Source of the DNA: Sulfitobacter sp. M05
GTDB taxonomy: Bacteria; Pseudomonadota; Alphaproteobacteria; Rhodobacterales; Rhodobacteraceae
Assembly (NCBI RefSeq): GCF_029285175.1
Contig: NZ_JABEDH010000003.1
Coordinates: 124,001 to 188,000 of the forward strand
Direction: 5' to 3'
DNA length: 64,000 nt
Part shown: positions 45,924-56,414 of the stretch, piece after piece
How positions within the stretch are numbered: the stretch's first letter is position 1
Layout: each line of letters opens with the position of its first letter
Position numbers and translations under genes: made by a program
The notes under the pieces: generated by a model
The model's database searches: none
The model's input: only the letters and a program-made list of their open reading frames with translations
What the model was told of the DNA's origin: nothing

Positions 45924-45950
45924 TTAGCACTCGATGATGATGAGTGCTAA
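45924..45950. promoter_or_regulatory. CIRCE element (HrcA operator)
   Basis: Perfect CIRCE: TTAGCACTC-N9-GAGTGCTAA. This is the binding site of the HrcA repressor, whose activity falls at high temperature. It lies in the 5' leader of groES, 67 bp before the ATG. Confidence 0.97.
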
Positions 45951-46016
45951 TGCCTGAATGCCCCACGAAGGGGTGGCAGGCTTGGAATAAACTTTGAGCC
46001 TTAAGGAGCTGCAAAG

Positions 46017-46304
46017 ATGGCATTAACACCGCTTCACGACCGCGTGCTGGTAAAGCGTACCGAAAGCGAAGAAAAAACCTCTGGTGGTTTGATCATTCCC
46101 GAGTCCGCCAAAGAGAAGCCCTCCGAGGGTGAAGTTGTTTCTGTTGGCGAAGGCGCCCGCAAAGACAACGGCGAGCTGATCGCACCTGCCGTAAAAGCCG
46201 GTGACAAAATCCTGTTCGGCAAGTGGTCCGGCACGGAAGTTACCGTCGATGGCGAAGAAATGCTGATGATGAAAGAGAGCGACATCATGGGGATCATCTC
46301 CTGA
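46017..46304 (+). CDS. groES: Co-chaperonin GroES
   Basis: A 95-residue Cpn10 that caps the GroEL chamber. Signature [10 protein letters not shown] at the N-terminus and mobile loop [13 protein letters not shown] (about 18-30). Under CIRCE control with groEL 69 bp downstream. Confidence 0.98.
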   Translation: MALTPLHDRVLVKRTESEEKTSGGLIIPESAKEKPSEGEVVSVGEGARKDNGELIAPAVKAGDKILFGKWSGTEVTVDGEEMLMMKESDIMGIIS

Positions 46305-46314
46305 TTTAGGGGAT

Positions 46315-46331
46315 GGCGGGTTCTGCCCGCC
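46315..46331 (+). other. groES-groEL intercistronic hairpin
   Basis: A 6-bp GC-rich stem GGCGGG-TTCTG-CCCGCC between the genes, without T-run. It may be an mRNA processing or stability element. Confidence 0.5.
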
Positions 46332-46355
46332 CCAAGGTTCGACGCTTAATTCTGA

Positions 46356-48023
<1,668 letters not shown>

Positions 48024-48064
48024 GGGTTTCTCCTTATTTATCCTGCCAATCCGGCAAGATACGC

Positions 48065-48086
48065 AAAAGGCCCTTCGGGGCCTTTT
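48065..48086 (+). terminator. groESL rho-independent terminator
   Basis: A 9-bp perfect stem AAAAGGCCC/GGGCCTTTT with a TTCG tetraloop (48065-48086), followed by GTCGTTTT. Confidence 0.9.
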
Positions 48087-48201
48087 GTCGTTTTCGCAGA
48101 AGGTATCAGACAGGTTTGGGTCGGGCTGGTCTGTGCCTTGCGTTAAGGTTCCATCAATGGGGCAATGGTAGCGTCGGTGTACATGACAGCGGTGAGTATC
48201 T

Positions 48202-48936
48202 ATGAATTCCGAAAACGCCCCATCCCCACAGGTCGCCGAGACACATACTGGCTCCTCTCAGGACATTGAGGACTTCATCTATTTGATCAGTCACGATGTC
48301 CGCGCCTCGGTACGTGCCCTTCTTGAGTTGCCACATTGGATCGTCGAGGACCTTGAAGAGGCTGGTGTGAAGGTTGAGGGCTCTGTTGCGGCGTCGATCG
48401 AACTGATGAACCGGCATACCGGGCGCCTTGACCGGATGTTGGTGGATTTGCTGACCTTTTCGCGCGTTGGCCGCATGCAGGAAGTGCGCAGCAATATTCT
48501 GCCTTTGGTCATTGAACAGGTGCTAGAGGAAATTCAGCTTCCTGCCGGGTTCAAGGTGATCAAGAACCTTGAGTGTGAAGCCATCGTTATGGGGGATCGT
48601 GATATTCTGACGCTGTTTGACGCATTGATCCGTAACGCCCTAAAACATCACGATAAACGCTCTGGTCAGATTGTCGTGAGCAGCGCCGTTCAAGGGGGGG
48701 AGGCCGTCCTTTCGGTTGCGGATGACGGGCCGGGTATTCCCCTTGAATACCGCGAGAACGTTTTTGGCGCGATGCGTACCCTGCGTCCGCGTGATGAGGT
48801 TGAGGGGAGCGGGATGGGGCTTACCAATGTCCGAAAAATTGCCGCTCTTTATGGTGGTACGGCCCATGTTACCGATTCACCCTACGGACGCGGTACACTT
48901 GCAGAAGTGCGTTTGCCTTTGACCGGGCTGGTGTGA
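48202..48936 (+). CDS. Orphan sensor histidine kinase, cytoplasmic
   Basis: A 244-residue histidine kinase with no membrane segment and no sensor domain. The dimerisation/phosphoacceptor helix has His31 in YLISHDVRA, then a HATPase domain with N-box LIRNALKHHD, G1 VADDGPGIP and G2 GSGMGLTNV. The N-terminal ~20 residues are too short for a sensor. A response regulator gene follows 108 bp downstream. Signal unknown; it may be driven by a partner protein or be a phosphotransfer-type kinase. Confidence 0.88.
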   Translation: MNSENAPSPQVAETHTGSSQDIEDFIYLISHDVRASVRALLELPHWIVEDLEEAGVKVEGSVAASIELMNRHTGRLDRMLVDLLTFSRVGRMQEVRSNILPLVIEQVLEEIQLPAGFKVIKNLECEAIVMGDRDILTLFDALIRNALKHHDKRSGQIVVSSAVQGGEAVLSVADDGPGIPLEYRENVFGAMRTLRPRDEVEGSGMGLTNVRKIAALYGGTAHVTDSPYGRGTLAEVRLPLTGLV

Positions 48937-49044
48937 GCCCCGCTGATTTTAGTCAATTGAGGCGCTCTTGGGGCGTTCCGTTAAAGATAAAGCAGGAAAT
49001 ATCCGCAATCTTGCAGTGGTGCAGATCAACCAAGGATTTACCCA

Positions 49045-49710
49045 ATGCTAAGTGCAGAAGAAAACCGGTCTTCCTTTCCCGGCGTTCCTCCGGTTCCCCA
49101 TGACATTCGGGCATTGCTGTTGGACGACAGCAACTTTGACCGTGCCCGTATCCGGCGGCTGAGTCGGAAAACGGAATTGTCCATCCATCTGGATGAGGTC
49201 GAGAACATCGAAGCAATGGACCTGGCGGTCGCCAGACAGAATTACGATCTGATCCTCATTGATTACCGTCTGCCGGTTGGGGACGGGATGCAGGCGCTGA
49301 ACCACGTTATGCAAAATGAGCGGAACAAGGACGCGGGTAGGATCATGATCACGGGGGACGACGCGCGCCAGACCGCAGTGCAGGCGCTGCGCGGCGGCTA
49401 TCACGATTTTCTGACCAAGGAAGAGATGGATGCAGAAGGCCTGCGGGATGCCATGCTGAACGCTGTCAGAGTGGCGCGGCAGCAGCAACAGTTGATGTTG
49501 CAAGCGACACAGCACCGCGAATTCGTGCGTCAGGGATTGGTTGCAGCACTGCAAGACAGCGACGTGCAAAGCAGTGTTGTTTCCATGGTGCGCCGGAACA
49601 TGGCAGGTGCCAATGACCGCTTTAACGAGATGATTAGCCGGTTTGATGTTGCCGATGTTGATGCATTGCTGGCCGGGTTGGATGACGAGGACGATTTTGT
49701 CTTTCACTGA
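49045..49710 (+). CDS. Response regulator with uncharacterised C-terminal domain
   Basis: A 221-residue protein. Receiver domain at about 20-145: acid pair LLLDDSN (Asp27, Asp28), phosphoacceptor Asp73 in LILIDYRLP, Thr103 in MITGDDA and Lys125 in FLTKEE. The C-terminal ~75 residues are acidic and helical, with no DNA-binding, GGDEF, EAL or HisKA signature that I recognise. It is the likely partner of the kinase just upstream. Confidence 0.88.
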   Translation: MLSAEENRSSFPGVPPVPHDIRALLLDDSNFDRARIRRLSRKTELSIHLDEVENIEAMDLAVARQNYDLILIDYRLPVGDGMQALNHVMQNERNKDAGRIMITGDDARQTAVQALRGGYHDFLTKEEMDAEGLRDAMLNAVRVARQQQQLMLQATQHREFVRQGLVAALQDSDVQSSVVSMVRRNMAGANDRFNEMISRFDVADVDALLAGLDDEDDFVFH

Positions 49711-49792
49711 GGTGCAGCATTGGTTCCGATCAAACAGATTTTCGTGAAGTCCGGGCTCTTGGCGTTGTGGGGCAGAGGGGCTAAGTCAAGAT

Positions 49793-50650
49793 ATGCGCCT
49801 TTTCCTCGCCATCACTGTTACCATGATCGCCTTCGCGGCGAATTCGGTTCTGACCCGTATGGCGATTGGTGGCGGGTTTATTGATCCTTCAGGTTTTGCA
49901 TTGGTGCGTGTGATCTCGGGGGCGCTTGTTCTGGGAATGATCATTTCTCTGCGCGGCGGCGGGCTGCCGCTCTTGCGCCGCCGGCGCATTCCGGGCGCGG
50001 TTAGTCTAGCGGTTTATCTTGTCGGGTTTTCATTGGCCTATCTGACGCTGGATGCGGGGTTGGGCGCGCTGATCCTTTTTGGCGTGGTACAGGTGAGCAT
50101 GTTTCTGCATGGGGCGCTGCACGGCACCGGGCCAACTTCGCGCCAGCTGACCGGTGGGGTGGTGGCATTTTTAGGGTTGTTATGCGCGCTTTGGCCTGGG
50201 CCGGGTGGCGTTGCCGATCCGATTGGAGCGGCACTGATGGTTTTTGCGGGGCTTGGCTGGGCGGCCTATTCGATCATCGGGCGCGCGGCCCAAGACCCGC
50301 TGGCCGCCACCTCGGCCAACTTTTTGCTGTCTATTCCGATCCTGTTGATCCTGCTGGTCGGCACAGGTTTGACCTTTAGTGCGACAGGCATTGCATTGGG
50401 CATTCTGTGTGGCGGGCTGACCTCGGGTCTGGGCTATGCGCTTTGGTACTCGGTACTGCCGCGCATTCAGGGCGCAACGGCGGCAATCGTGCAGTTAAGC
50501 GTGCCGGTCATTGCCATTCTTGCAGGGGCGGTATTGCTGAACGAGGAGATCGGGCCGGTTGTTCTGTTTGCTACGCTGATGGTTGTCGGCGGGATTGGCT
50601 GGTCGGTCACCGGATCAGGACCCCGCAATACGCGCAAGGAACAGCGCTGA
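49793..50650 (+). CDS. EamA/DMT-family transporter
   Basis: A 285-residue membrane protein with about ten hydrophobic helices in two EamA repeats. N-terminal part MRLFLAITVTMIAFAANSV and the second-half VQLSVPVIAILAGAVLLNEEI are typical. Substrate unknown. Not similar enough by eye to the DMT gene at 3512 to call it a recent copy. Confidence 0.87.
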   Translation: MRLFLAITVTMIAFAANSVLTRMAIGGGFIDPSGFALVRVISGALVLGMIISLRGGGLPLLRRRRIPGAVSLAVYLVGFSLAYLTLDAGLGALILFGVVQVSMFLHGALHGTGPTSRQLTGGVVAFLGLLCALWPGPGGVADPIGAALMVFAGLGWAAYSIIGRAAQDPLAATSANFLLSIPILLILLVGTGLTFSATGIALGILCGGLTSGLGYALWYSVLPRIQGATAAIVQLSVPVIAILAGAVLLNEEIGPVVLFATLMVVGGIGWSVTGSGPRNTRKEQR

Positions 50651-50799
50651 GCCTTGCAGGTCTGTGGCGCGCATAGTGCCGATGATGCGCTGGCATCTTC
50701 CGAATTTGGAGCGGTTTCAGCAAAAATGCGCGCGTTTTTCGACCCTCTGATGCGCAGACGGCATTTCACCCGACCGGGTTTCGGTCTATCTGCGTGGCT

Positions 50800-51591
50800 A
50801 TGATCCGCCAGTTCTCCATTCTCGCAGCCTTTATTGGGATTACCGCTTGCCAGTACACTCCGGCGCAGGCCCGCTGTGTGGTATTACTGCATGGGCTTGC
50901 GCGCACAGAGACGTCTTTTGCCTTGATGGAAGCCGCGCTTGAGGCGGATGGGTTTCGGATTGTGAGGCCGGGATACCCGTCGACCGAAGCCCCGATAGAA
51001 GAGCTGACACGCGAAACCGTGCCCGCGGCTGTTGCCGCCTGTGGCACGCCGGTTGTGGATTTTGTCACCCACTCGATGGGGGGCATCCTTGTGCGGCAAT
51101 GGGTGAACGATGTCGGCGCGGATCGTGTCGGACGGGTGGTGATGTTGGGACCACCAAATCAGGGCAGTGAGGTGGTAGATCAGTTGAGCGACATTGTGGT
51201 CTTTGACTGGATCAACGGCCCCGCCGGAAAACAGATGGGGACGGGCGCGGACAGTCTGCCGCGGCGGTTGCCGGCGGCGACATTCCAGTTGGGGATCATC
51301 GCCGGTTCGCAATCATTGAACCCCTATTTCTCGTCTCAGTTGCCCGGACAGGATGACGGCAAAGTTTCTGTTGCCTCGACCAAGCTGGCGGGGATGCAGG
51401 ACCACATTGTTCTGCCTGTGACCCATACGTTTATGATGAATAATCCGCAGGTGATCGCGCAGACGATGGCATTTTTGCATACCGGCAGATTTGACCGGAG
51501 CATGACGTGGTTCGATGGGGTTCTGGACTCTATCGGTTGCCCGGAAGGGGGCTGCATACTTGGAGAAGGGGGCGAGGATGCCAAACCTTGA
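50800..51591 (+). CDS. Lipase-like alpha/beta hydrolase, putative lipoprotein
   Basis: A 263-residue protein. The N-terminus has a short signal with a lipobox-like ITAC (Cys17), so it may be lipid-anchored. Hydrolase motifs: HGLART for the oxyanion loop and THSMGGIL with the nucleophile Ser; Asp and His follow later (DGKVS and VTHTFMM). Family resembles PGAP1/esterase-type hydrolases. ATG 50800 is chosen over GTG 50794. It overlaps the phnM-like gene by 14 bp. Confidence 0.8.
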   Translation: MIRQFSILAAFIGITACQYTPAQARCVVLLHGLARTETSFALMEAALEADGFRIVRPGYPSTEAPIEELTRETVPAAVAACGTPVVDFVTHSMGGILVRQWVNDVGADRVGRVVMLGPPNQGSEVVDQLSDIVVFDWINGPAGKQMGTGADSLPRRLPAATFQLGIIAGSQSLNPYFSSQLPGQDDGKVSVASTKLAGMQDHIVLPVTHTFMMNNPQVIAQTMAFLHTGRFDRSMTWFDGVLDSIGCPEGGCILGEGGEDAKP

Positions 51592-52720
51592 CTTGACCGG
51601 CGCACAGGTGTTGCAGGCAGACGGGTTGCAGGCGGCGCAGTTTTCTTTTGCCGAGGGGAGGGTGGTCGATGCCCCCGTTGGGCGCGGCGTTGATCTGGCG
51701 GGGTTCCTTGTGCTGCCGGGGATTGTTGATTTGCACGGAGACGGGTTCGAACGCCATCTGGCGCAGCGGCGCGGCGCGATGAAACAGCTGGATGCGGGCT
51801 TGATTGCCTGTGAGGCGGAACTGGCGGCGAACGGAATTACCACTGCTGTGCTGGCGCAATTCGTCAGTTGGGAAGGCGGAATGCGCGGGCTGGACTTTGC
51901 CGAACGCGTGTTTGCCTCGATCCGCGACACCAAATCAGCTTTGGTCACAGATCTGCAGGCGCAATTGCGATTCGAGACGCATCTGCTTGAACTATATGAC
52001 GGTCTTCCAGAGCGGCTGGCTGAATGGGACATCCGCTATATGGTCTTCAACGATCATCTGCCGCATGATCGGCTGGATGCGGGAAAATTGCCGCGCCGGT
52101 TAAACGGACAGGCGCTTAAGGCGCGGCGCAGCCCGGAAAAACACCATGCCTATATGAAGGATCTGCACGCACTGGGGCCGCAGGTGCCGGCTGCGCTGGA
52201 TACGCTTTGTCCACGGCTGGCGGCGGCGGGTATCCGCATGGGCAGCCACGATGACGCAACAGTCGAAACCCGCGCGACATGGCGGAAACGGGGCGTGCGG
52301 ATTGCCGAATTTCCCGAGACGCTGGAGGCCGCAGAGGCAGCCCATATGGCGGGTGATCCGGTGTTGATGGGGGCACCCAATGTGGTGCGCGGCGGGTCGC
52401 ACAACGGTAATCTTTCAGCGATAGATTTGCTGGCGATGGGATATTGTGATGCTTTGGCCTCGGATTACCATTATCCGTCACCGCGCCGGGCCGCGCTGAT
52501 GCTGGCGGATGCCGGGGTGATGGATTTACCGGCGGCTTGGGGGCTGATTTCCTCAGGGCCGGCGGCGGTGTTGGGCCTGTCCGACAGGGGCAGTCTGGAA
52601 GTTGGTAAACGTGCCGATTTTGTTGTGCTTGATGCGCAGACACGGCGCGTCGCCGCGACTTTTGTCGCGGGACGTGTGTCTTATATGAATGGTGGGATCG
52701 CGGAGCGGTTTATCGGGTGA
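51578..52720 (+). CDS. phnM: PhnM-like amidohydrolase (ribose 1-methylphosphonate 5-triphosphate diphosphatase family)
   Basis: A 380-residue amidohydrolase-superfamily protein. The N-terminal beta-domain is followed by [17 protein letters not shown] (metal-binding His) and later [15 protein letters not shown] and the C-terminal beta strand [10 protein letters not shown]. PhnM removes pyrophosphate from ribose 1-methylphosphonate triphosphate in the C-P lyase pathway. No other phn genes are in this window, so a different substrate is possible. It starts inside the hydrolase gene and overlaps purK by 11 bp at its 3' end. Confidence 0.8.
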   Translation: MPNLDLTGAQVLQADGLQAAQFSFAEGRVVDAPVGRGVDLAGFLVLPGIVDLHGDGFERHLAQRRGAMKQLDAGLIACEAELAANGITTAVLAQFVSWEGGMRGLDFAERVFASIRDTKSALVTDLQAQLRFETHLLELYDGLPERLAEWDIRYMVFNDHLPHDRLDAGKLPRRLNGQALKARRSPEKHHAYMKDLHALGPQVPAALDTLCPRLAAAGIRMGSHDDATVETRATWRKRGVRIAEFPETLEAAEAAHMAGDPVLMGAPNVVRGGSHNGNLSAIDLLAMGYCDALASDYHYPSPRRAALMLADAGVMDLPAAWGLISSGPAAVLGLSDRGSLEVGKRADFVVLDAQTRRVAATFVAGRVSYMNGGIAERFIG

Positions 52721-53777
52721 TCCGGTTGACGTGGCCCATTTTGCGGCCCGCTTTAACCTCGGCCTTGCCATAGAGGTGCAGGGCGGTGTCCTTTTGCGCG
52801 GCCAATTCAGGAACGCGGTCCATGTCATCACCGATCAGGTTTTCCATCACGATATCTGCATGGCGTGAACCATCCCCCAAGGGCCAACCGGCGACCGCGC
52901 GGATGTGTTGTTCGAATTGATCCACGCTACAGCCGTTTTGCGTCCAATGGCCGGAGTTATGCACACGCGGTGCGATTTCGTTGACGATCAACCCCTGACG
53001 CGTCACGAAAAGCTCGACACCCAGAACACCAACATAGTCCAGCGCATTCAGTATGTTGGCGGCCAACAGGACCGCGTCCATCCGTTGCGATGCGTTGAGT
53101 GTTGCGGGTACGGTGGTGGTGTGCAGGATACCGTCGCGGTGGACGTTCTCGCCGGGATCAAAACAGGCGACATCGCCGGCAGGGCTGCGCGCGGCGATGA
53201 CGGAAACCTCGTGGGTGAAATCGACAAAACCCTCAAGGATGGCGGGCGCGCCGTTCATATCGGTAAATGCCTGATCGGCATCGTCGGGGGTGCGCAACCG
53301 CGCCTGGCCCTTGCCGTCATAGCCGAAGCGGCGGGTTTTCAGGATGCTGGGGGCACCGATTTGGGCAACCGCAGCGGCCATTGCGGGCGCGTCTGCAACA
53401 TCGGCAAATGGCGCAACAGTCAGCCCCAGCCCTTGCAGGAATTCTTTTTCGGTCAGCCGGTCTTGCGATATGCGCAGGGCCTCGCGGCCCGGTCGGATCG
53501 GCACCTGTGCCTCGATCAGATCAAGGGCGGCGGTCGGGACGTTTTCAAATTCAAACGTCACCACATCGCAGGCCGCAGCAAAGCGGCGCAGGGCCTCGGC
53601 GTCCTCGTAGGGGGCGGTGGTGATCGTGTCGGCCACATGGCCGGCGGGCGGGTTGGCACCGGGTTCAAAGATATGGGTCTTGAACCCCAAACGTGCCGCC
53701 GCAACAGAGAGCATCCGCCCCAGTTGCCCGCCGCCGAGAATGCCGATGGTGCTGCCAAGCGGAAGGGGATCAGTCAT
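52710..53777 (-). CDS. purK: N5-carboxyaminoimidazole ribonucleotide synthase
   Basis: A 355-residue ATP-grasp enzyme of purine synthesis that makes N5-CAIR from AIR and bicarbonate. Motif [12 protein letters not shown] (about 11-22), ATP-grasp segments [12 protein letters not shown] and [24 protein letters not shown]. Start at ATG 53777, overlapping the purE stop by 8 bp; purE-purK is the standard pair. Confidence 0.95.
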   Translation of the reverse strand: MTDPLPLGSTIGILGGGQLGRMLSVAAARLGFKTHIFEPGANPPAGHVADTITTAPYEDAEALRRFAAACDVVTFEFENVPTAALDLIEAQVPIRPGREALRISQDRLTEKEFLQGLGLTVAPFADVADAPAMAAAVAQIGAPSILKTRRFGYDGKGQARLRTPDDADQAFTDMNGAPAILEGFVDFTHEVSVIAARSPAGDVACFDPGENVHRDGILHTTTVPATLNASQRMDAVLLAANILNALDYVGVLGVELFVTRQGLIVNEIAPRVHNSGHWTQNGCSVDQFEQHIRAVAGWPLGDGSRHADIVMENLIGDDMDRVPELAAQKDTALHLYGKAEVKAGRKMGHVNRITR

Positions 53778-54270
53778 CGGAGGGCTCCTCGGGAATGGAG
53801 GCGCTGAGCGCGTCACGCCATGCGTCAAGACGCGCGGCAAGGGCGGTGTCTTGGAGGGCCAGAATGCCCGCCGCCATCAGGCCCGCATTTGCAGCCCCCG
53901 GCGCGCCGATGGCCATGGTTGCCACGGGAAAGCCTTTTGGCATTTGCAAGATAGAATAGAGGCTGTCGACACCTGACAGGGCTTTAGTCAGCACAGGCAC
54001 GCCGATCACGGGCACACGGGTTTTGGATGCCATCATGCCGGGCAAATGGGCCGCACCGCCAGCACCGGCGATGATCACCTGCAATCTGCGTTCAACGGCG
54101 GTCTTGCCATAGGTCCAAAGGCGGTCAGGCGTGCGGTGGGCGGAAACGATGCGGGTTTCATAGGCGATGCCCAGTTCGTCCAGCAGTACTGCGGCTTCGC
54201 GCATTGTGGCCCAATCGGATTGCGAGCCCATAATGATGCCAACAGACGGGCCGGCAGGAAGTGTGGTCAT
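53770..54270 (-). CDS. purE: N5-carboxyaminoimidazole ribonucleotide mutase
   Basis: A 166-residue class I PurE that converts N5-CAIR to CAIR. Motifs: [12 protein letters not shown] with Ser and Asp of the active site, AHRTPDR for the catalytic His, and [10 protein letters not shown]. First gene of the purEK unit. Confidence 0.95.
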   Translation of the reverse strand: MTTLPAGPSVGIIMGSQSDWATMREAAVLLDELGIAYETRIVSAHRTPDRLWTYGKTAVERRLQVIIAGAGGAAHLPGMMASKTRVPVIGVPVLTKALSGVDSLYSILQMPKGFPVATMAIGAPGAANAGLMAAGILALQDTALAARLDAWRDALSASIPEEPSDD

Positions 54271-54369
54271 GTGAACAGCGCCTTTGCTCGGAAATCAGGA
54301 ACGCGCACTATAGCCAGACTGCGCGGGGGGGCAATGCAGTCTGTCAGACAGGCCGGGCAGGACCTGCAT

Positions 54370-54594
54370 TCAGGCAATAATATCAGGCGTTAGGCGGTCT
54401 TCGATCTGGGCAATCAGATCTTTCAGGCGCAATTTGCGTTTCTTGAGGCGCTGAATCGTCAATTGATCAGCTGTTGTGCGTTCTGCCAGGGCAGAAATCG
54501 CTTCGTCCAGATCACGGTGTTCGCGGCGGAACACTTCGAGTTCGACGCGCAAAACGTCATCATTCTTCATCGAAAGATCGGTGGGCGCATTCAT
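54370..54594 (-). CDS. DUF465 (YdcH-like) small protein
   Basis: A 74-residue helical protein with EHRDLDEAISALAERT and KKRKLRLKDLIAQIEDRL, the DUF465 pattern. It is a divergent relative of the gene at 3346. A start at Met9 is possible. Function unknown; it lies divergent from hsp20. Confidence 0.82.
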   Translation of the reverse strand: MNAPTDLSMKNDDVLRVELEVFRREHRDLDEAISALAERTTADQLTIQRLKKRKLRLKDLIAQIEDRLTPDIIA

Positions 54595-54658
54595 AACCGG
54601 ATGATTCCATTAGTGTCTATTCGCCTAACATAGTCGTTCACCTTGCTTGCGCATAGCC

Positions 54659-54687
54659 CTTGCACGAATGGCAAGCTGCCCCCATAT
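54659..54687 (+). promoter_or_regulatory. Sigma-32 (RpoH)-type promoter of hsp20
   Basis: CTTGCA (54659-54664) and CCCCATAT (54680-54687) separated by 15 bp, a close match to the heat-shock sigma consensus CTTGAA / CCCCATNT. It lies 67 bp upstream of the hsp20 start. Confidence 0.8.
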
Positions 54688-54753
54688 TCATGAGAGTGGT
54701 CGCCATAACGGGGCCGAACATGACTGTCGCTTGAGATTGTAAGGACGTGTCGC

Positions 54754-55167
54754 ATGACGAAAATGACGTTAGCCTCTTATCCCCACATGTTGGGATTTGA
54801 ACAGCTGGAGCGTGTGCTGGAACGCACTGCCAAAACCGGTAACGAAGGGTATCCGCCTTTCAACATCGAACAGACCTCTGAATTAAGTTACCGCATTACA
54901 CTTGCCGTTGCAGGGTTCGCGGAAGGCGATCTTGCCATCACAGTTGAGGACCGCCAGCTGGTCATTCGCGGACGGCAGGCGGACGACAGCGAAGGCAGGA
55001 TATTCCTGCATCGCGGTATCGCCGCGCGGCAGTTCCAGCGGTCTTTTGTACTGGCGGACGGTGTGGACGTCGGCGAGGCGCAGATGGAAAATGGGTTGCT
55101 GCACGTGGATTTGACCCGCGCCAAGCCAGAGACCGTTGTGCAAACGATCAAGATTAAGAAAGGGTAG
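54754..55167 (+). CDS. Small heat-shock protein, Hsp20 (IbpA type)
   Basis: A 137-residue small heat-shock protein. Alpha-crystallin domain at about 40-125: YRITLAVAGFAEGDL, LVIRGRQADD, HRGIAARQFQRSFVLADGV and MENGLLHVDLTRAKPE (A-x-x-x-n-GvL-type motif). Holdase chaperone binding misfolded proteins. The RpoH-type promoter upstream supports heat induction. The DUF1150 gene follows by 4 bp. Confidence 0.94.
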   Translation: MTKMTLASYPHMLGFEQLERVLERTAKTGNEGYPPFNIEQTSELSYRITLAVAGFAEGDLAITVEDRQLVIRGRQADDSEGRIFLHRGIAARQFQRSFVLADGVDVGEAQMENGLLHVDLTRAKPETVVQTIKIKKG

Positions 55168-55171
55168 GACG

Positions 55172-55405
55172 ATGCAAGACATGACCCCCGAAACCAATGT
55201 TGCGGCTGCGAAAGACCGGACCGTATATGTAAAATCCATTCTGGTCACGGATTTGCCCCGCGAGGTGCGCGATCAGGCCGAAGGTCTGGAACATCTATAT
55301 GCCGTGCATGATGCAGATGGTCAGCAACTGGCGCTGGTTGGCAATCGCAAGCTGGCGTTTTCCCTGGCCCGTGAACATGATTACGCGCCTGTAATGGTGC
55401 ATTGA
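55172..55405 (+). CDS. DUF1150 family protein
   Basis: A 77-residue protein with the DUF1150 pattern: VYVKSILVTDLPREVRDQA, LYAVHDADGQQLALVGNR and FSLAREHDYAPVMVH. In alphaproteobacteria it is usually next to the hsp20 gene, as here, so it may share heat induction. Function unknown. Confidence 0.88.
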   Translation: MQDMTPETNVAAAKDRTVYVKSILVTDLPREVRDQAEGLEHLYAVHDADGQQLALVGNRKLAFSLAREHDYAPVMVH

Positions 55406-55436
55406 TCCGGTCAGATCCGGAATGAAAGTGACGTTG

Positions 55437-55465
55437 AAGGGCTGCATATGGGTGCGGCCCTTTTT
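55437..55465 (+). terminator. Terminator after hsp20-DUF1150
   Basis: A stem of about 10 bp (AAGGGCTGCA with TGCGGCCCTT, one G-T pair, loop TATGGG) followed by TTT, between DUF1150 and the phzF-like gene. Confidence 0.65.
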
Positions 55466-55479
55466 GCATAGGAGTGGAT

Positions 55480-56355
55480 ATGGTTTTTGATTTCGACTGG
55501 GTAGATGCCTTTGCAGATGCGCCTTTTGGCGGCAATGGCTGTGCGGTGGTGCATGGCGGCGCGGTGTTGCCGGACGCGACCTGTATGGCCTATGTGCGCG
55601 AAACGTCATTGGTGGAATGTACCTTTACCGGGCCGTCCGAAGTGGCTGATTTCAGGGTGAAATACTATCTGGCCAGCCGCGAGATTCCCTTTGCGGGGCA
55701 TCCGACCATCGCCACTGTCGCGGCTTTGTTGCACCGCGGTATCATTGGCGAGGGGGCGCTGACACTGGAAACCGGCGCGGGGATTGTGGCTGTGGATGTG
55801 GCGGATGGTTTGATCACCATGACACAGGTTGCACCGGAGTTCGGCGTCCGGGTGCCGGCTGATGTTGTGGCGCAGGTCGGGGGCGTGGCACCCGACGCCA
55901 TTATCGCGCCGCCGCAGATTGTTTCAACCGGCTTGCCGTTTTGCATTACCGTTCTGCGCGACCGGGCTGCGGTTGAGGCGCTGCGTTTTGACGAGGCCGG
56001 TTTCGCGCAATATTGCCGCCACTTGGGCCTGTCCTCTGACGATCTGATGGAACCTTATTGGATCACATTGGAGGGGGCGACGGTGGCGGGTGATAGCTTT
56101 GCGCGGCTTTTGCTGGCCCCGCCCAGCCCGCCGGAAGACCCTTTTACCGGGTCAGCCACGGGGGCGGCGGCCTCTTATCTTTGGGCGAATGGGTTGATCG
56201 ATGAACCTGCTTATGTCGCGCAGCAAGGGCATGGCATGGGCCGCCCCGGACAGGCGCAGGTCGAGGTTTTGGGCCCGCGCTATGCGATTGCCGGAGTCAA
56301 GGTTGGCGGGCGCGGTGTGGTTGTCATGTCTGGTCAGGCCTATCTGCCGATATAA
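55480..56355 (+). CDS. PhzF-family isomerase/epimerase-like protein
   Basis: A 291-residue protein of the PhzF fold (two diaminopimelate-epimerase-like halves). Motifs: VDAFADAPFGGNGCAVV with the glycine loop, SREIPFAGHPTIATVAAL and DPFTGSATGAAASYLW. The catalytic Glu typical of PhzF near ETSLVE is present. Substrate unknown. ATG 55480 (with AGGAG five bases upstream) is preferred over GTG 55474. Confidence 0.88.
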   Translation: MVFDFDWVDAFADAPFGGNGCAVVHGGAVLPDATCMAYVRETSLVECTFTGPSEVADFRVKYYLASREIPFAGHPTIATVAALLHRGIIGEGALTLETGAGIVAVDVADGLITMTQVAPEFGVRVPADVVAQVGGVAPDAIIAPPQIVSTGLPFCITVLRDRAAVEALRFDEAGFAQYCRHLGLSSDDLMEPYWITLEGATVAGDSFARLLLAPPSPPEDPFTGSATGAAASYLWANGLIDEPAYVAQQGHGMGRPGQAQVEVLGPRYAIAGVKVGGRGVVVMSGQAYLPI

Positions 56356-56356
56356 A

Positions 56357-56385
56357 AAAGCGCGGCCCGTTCAGGACCGCGCTTT
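56357..56385. terminator. Bidirectional terminator between phzF-like gene and the sulfate activation gene
   Basis: A 9-bp perfect stem AAAGCGCGG (56357-56365) and CCGCGCTTT (56377-56385), with A-run before and T-run after. It serves the converging genes on both strands. Confidence 0.82.
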
Positions 56386-56414
56386 CATCTTTGGACTGCT
56401 CTGATCAGGTTGGT

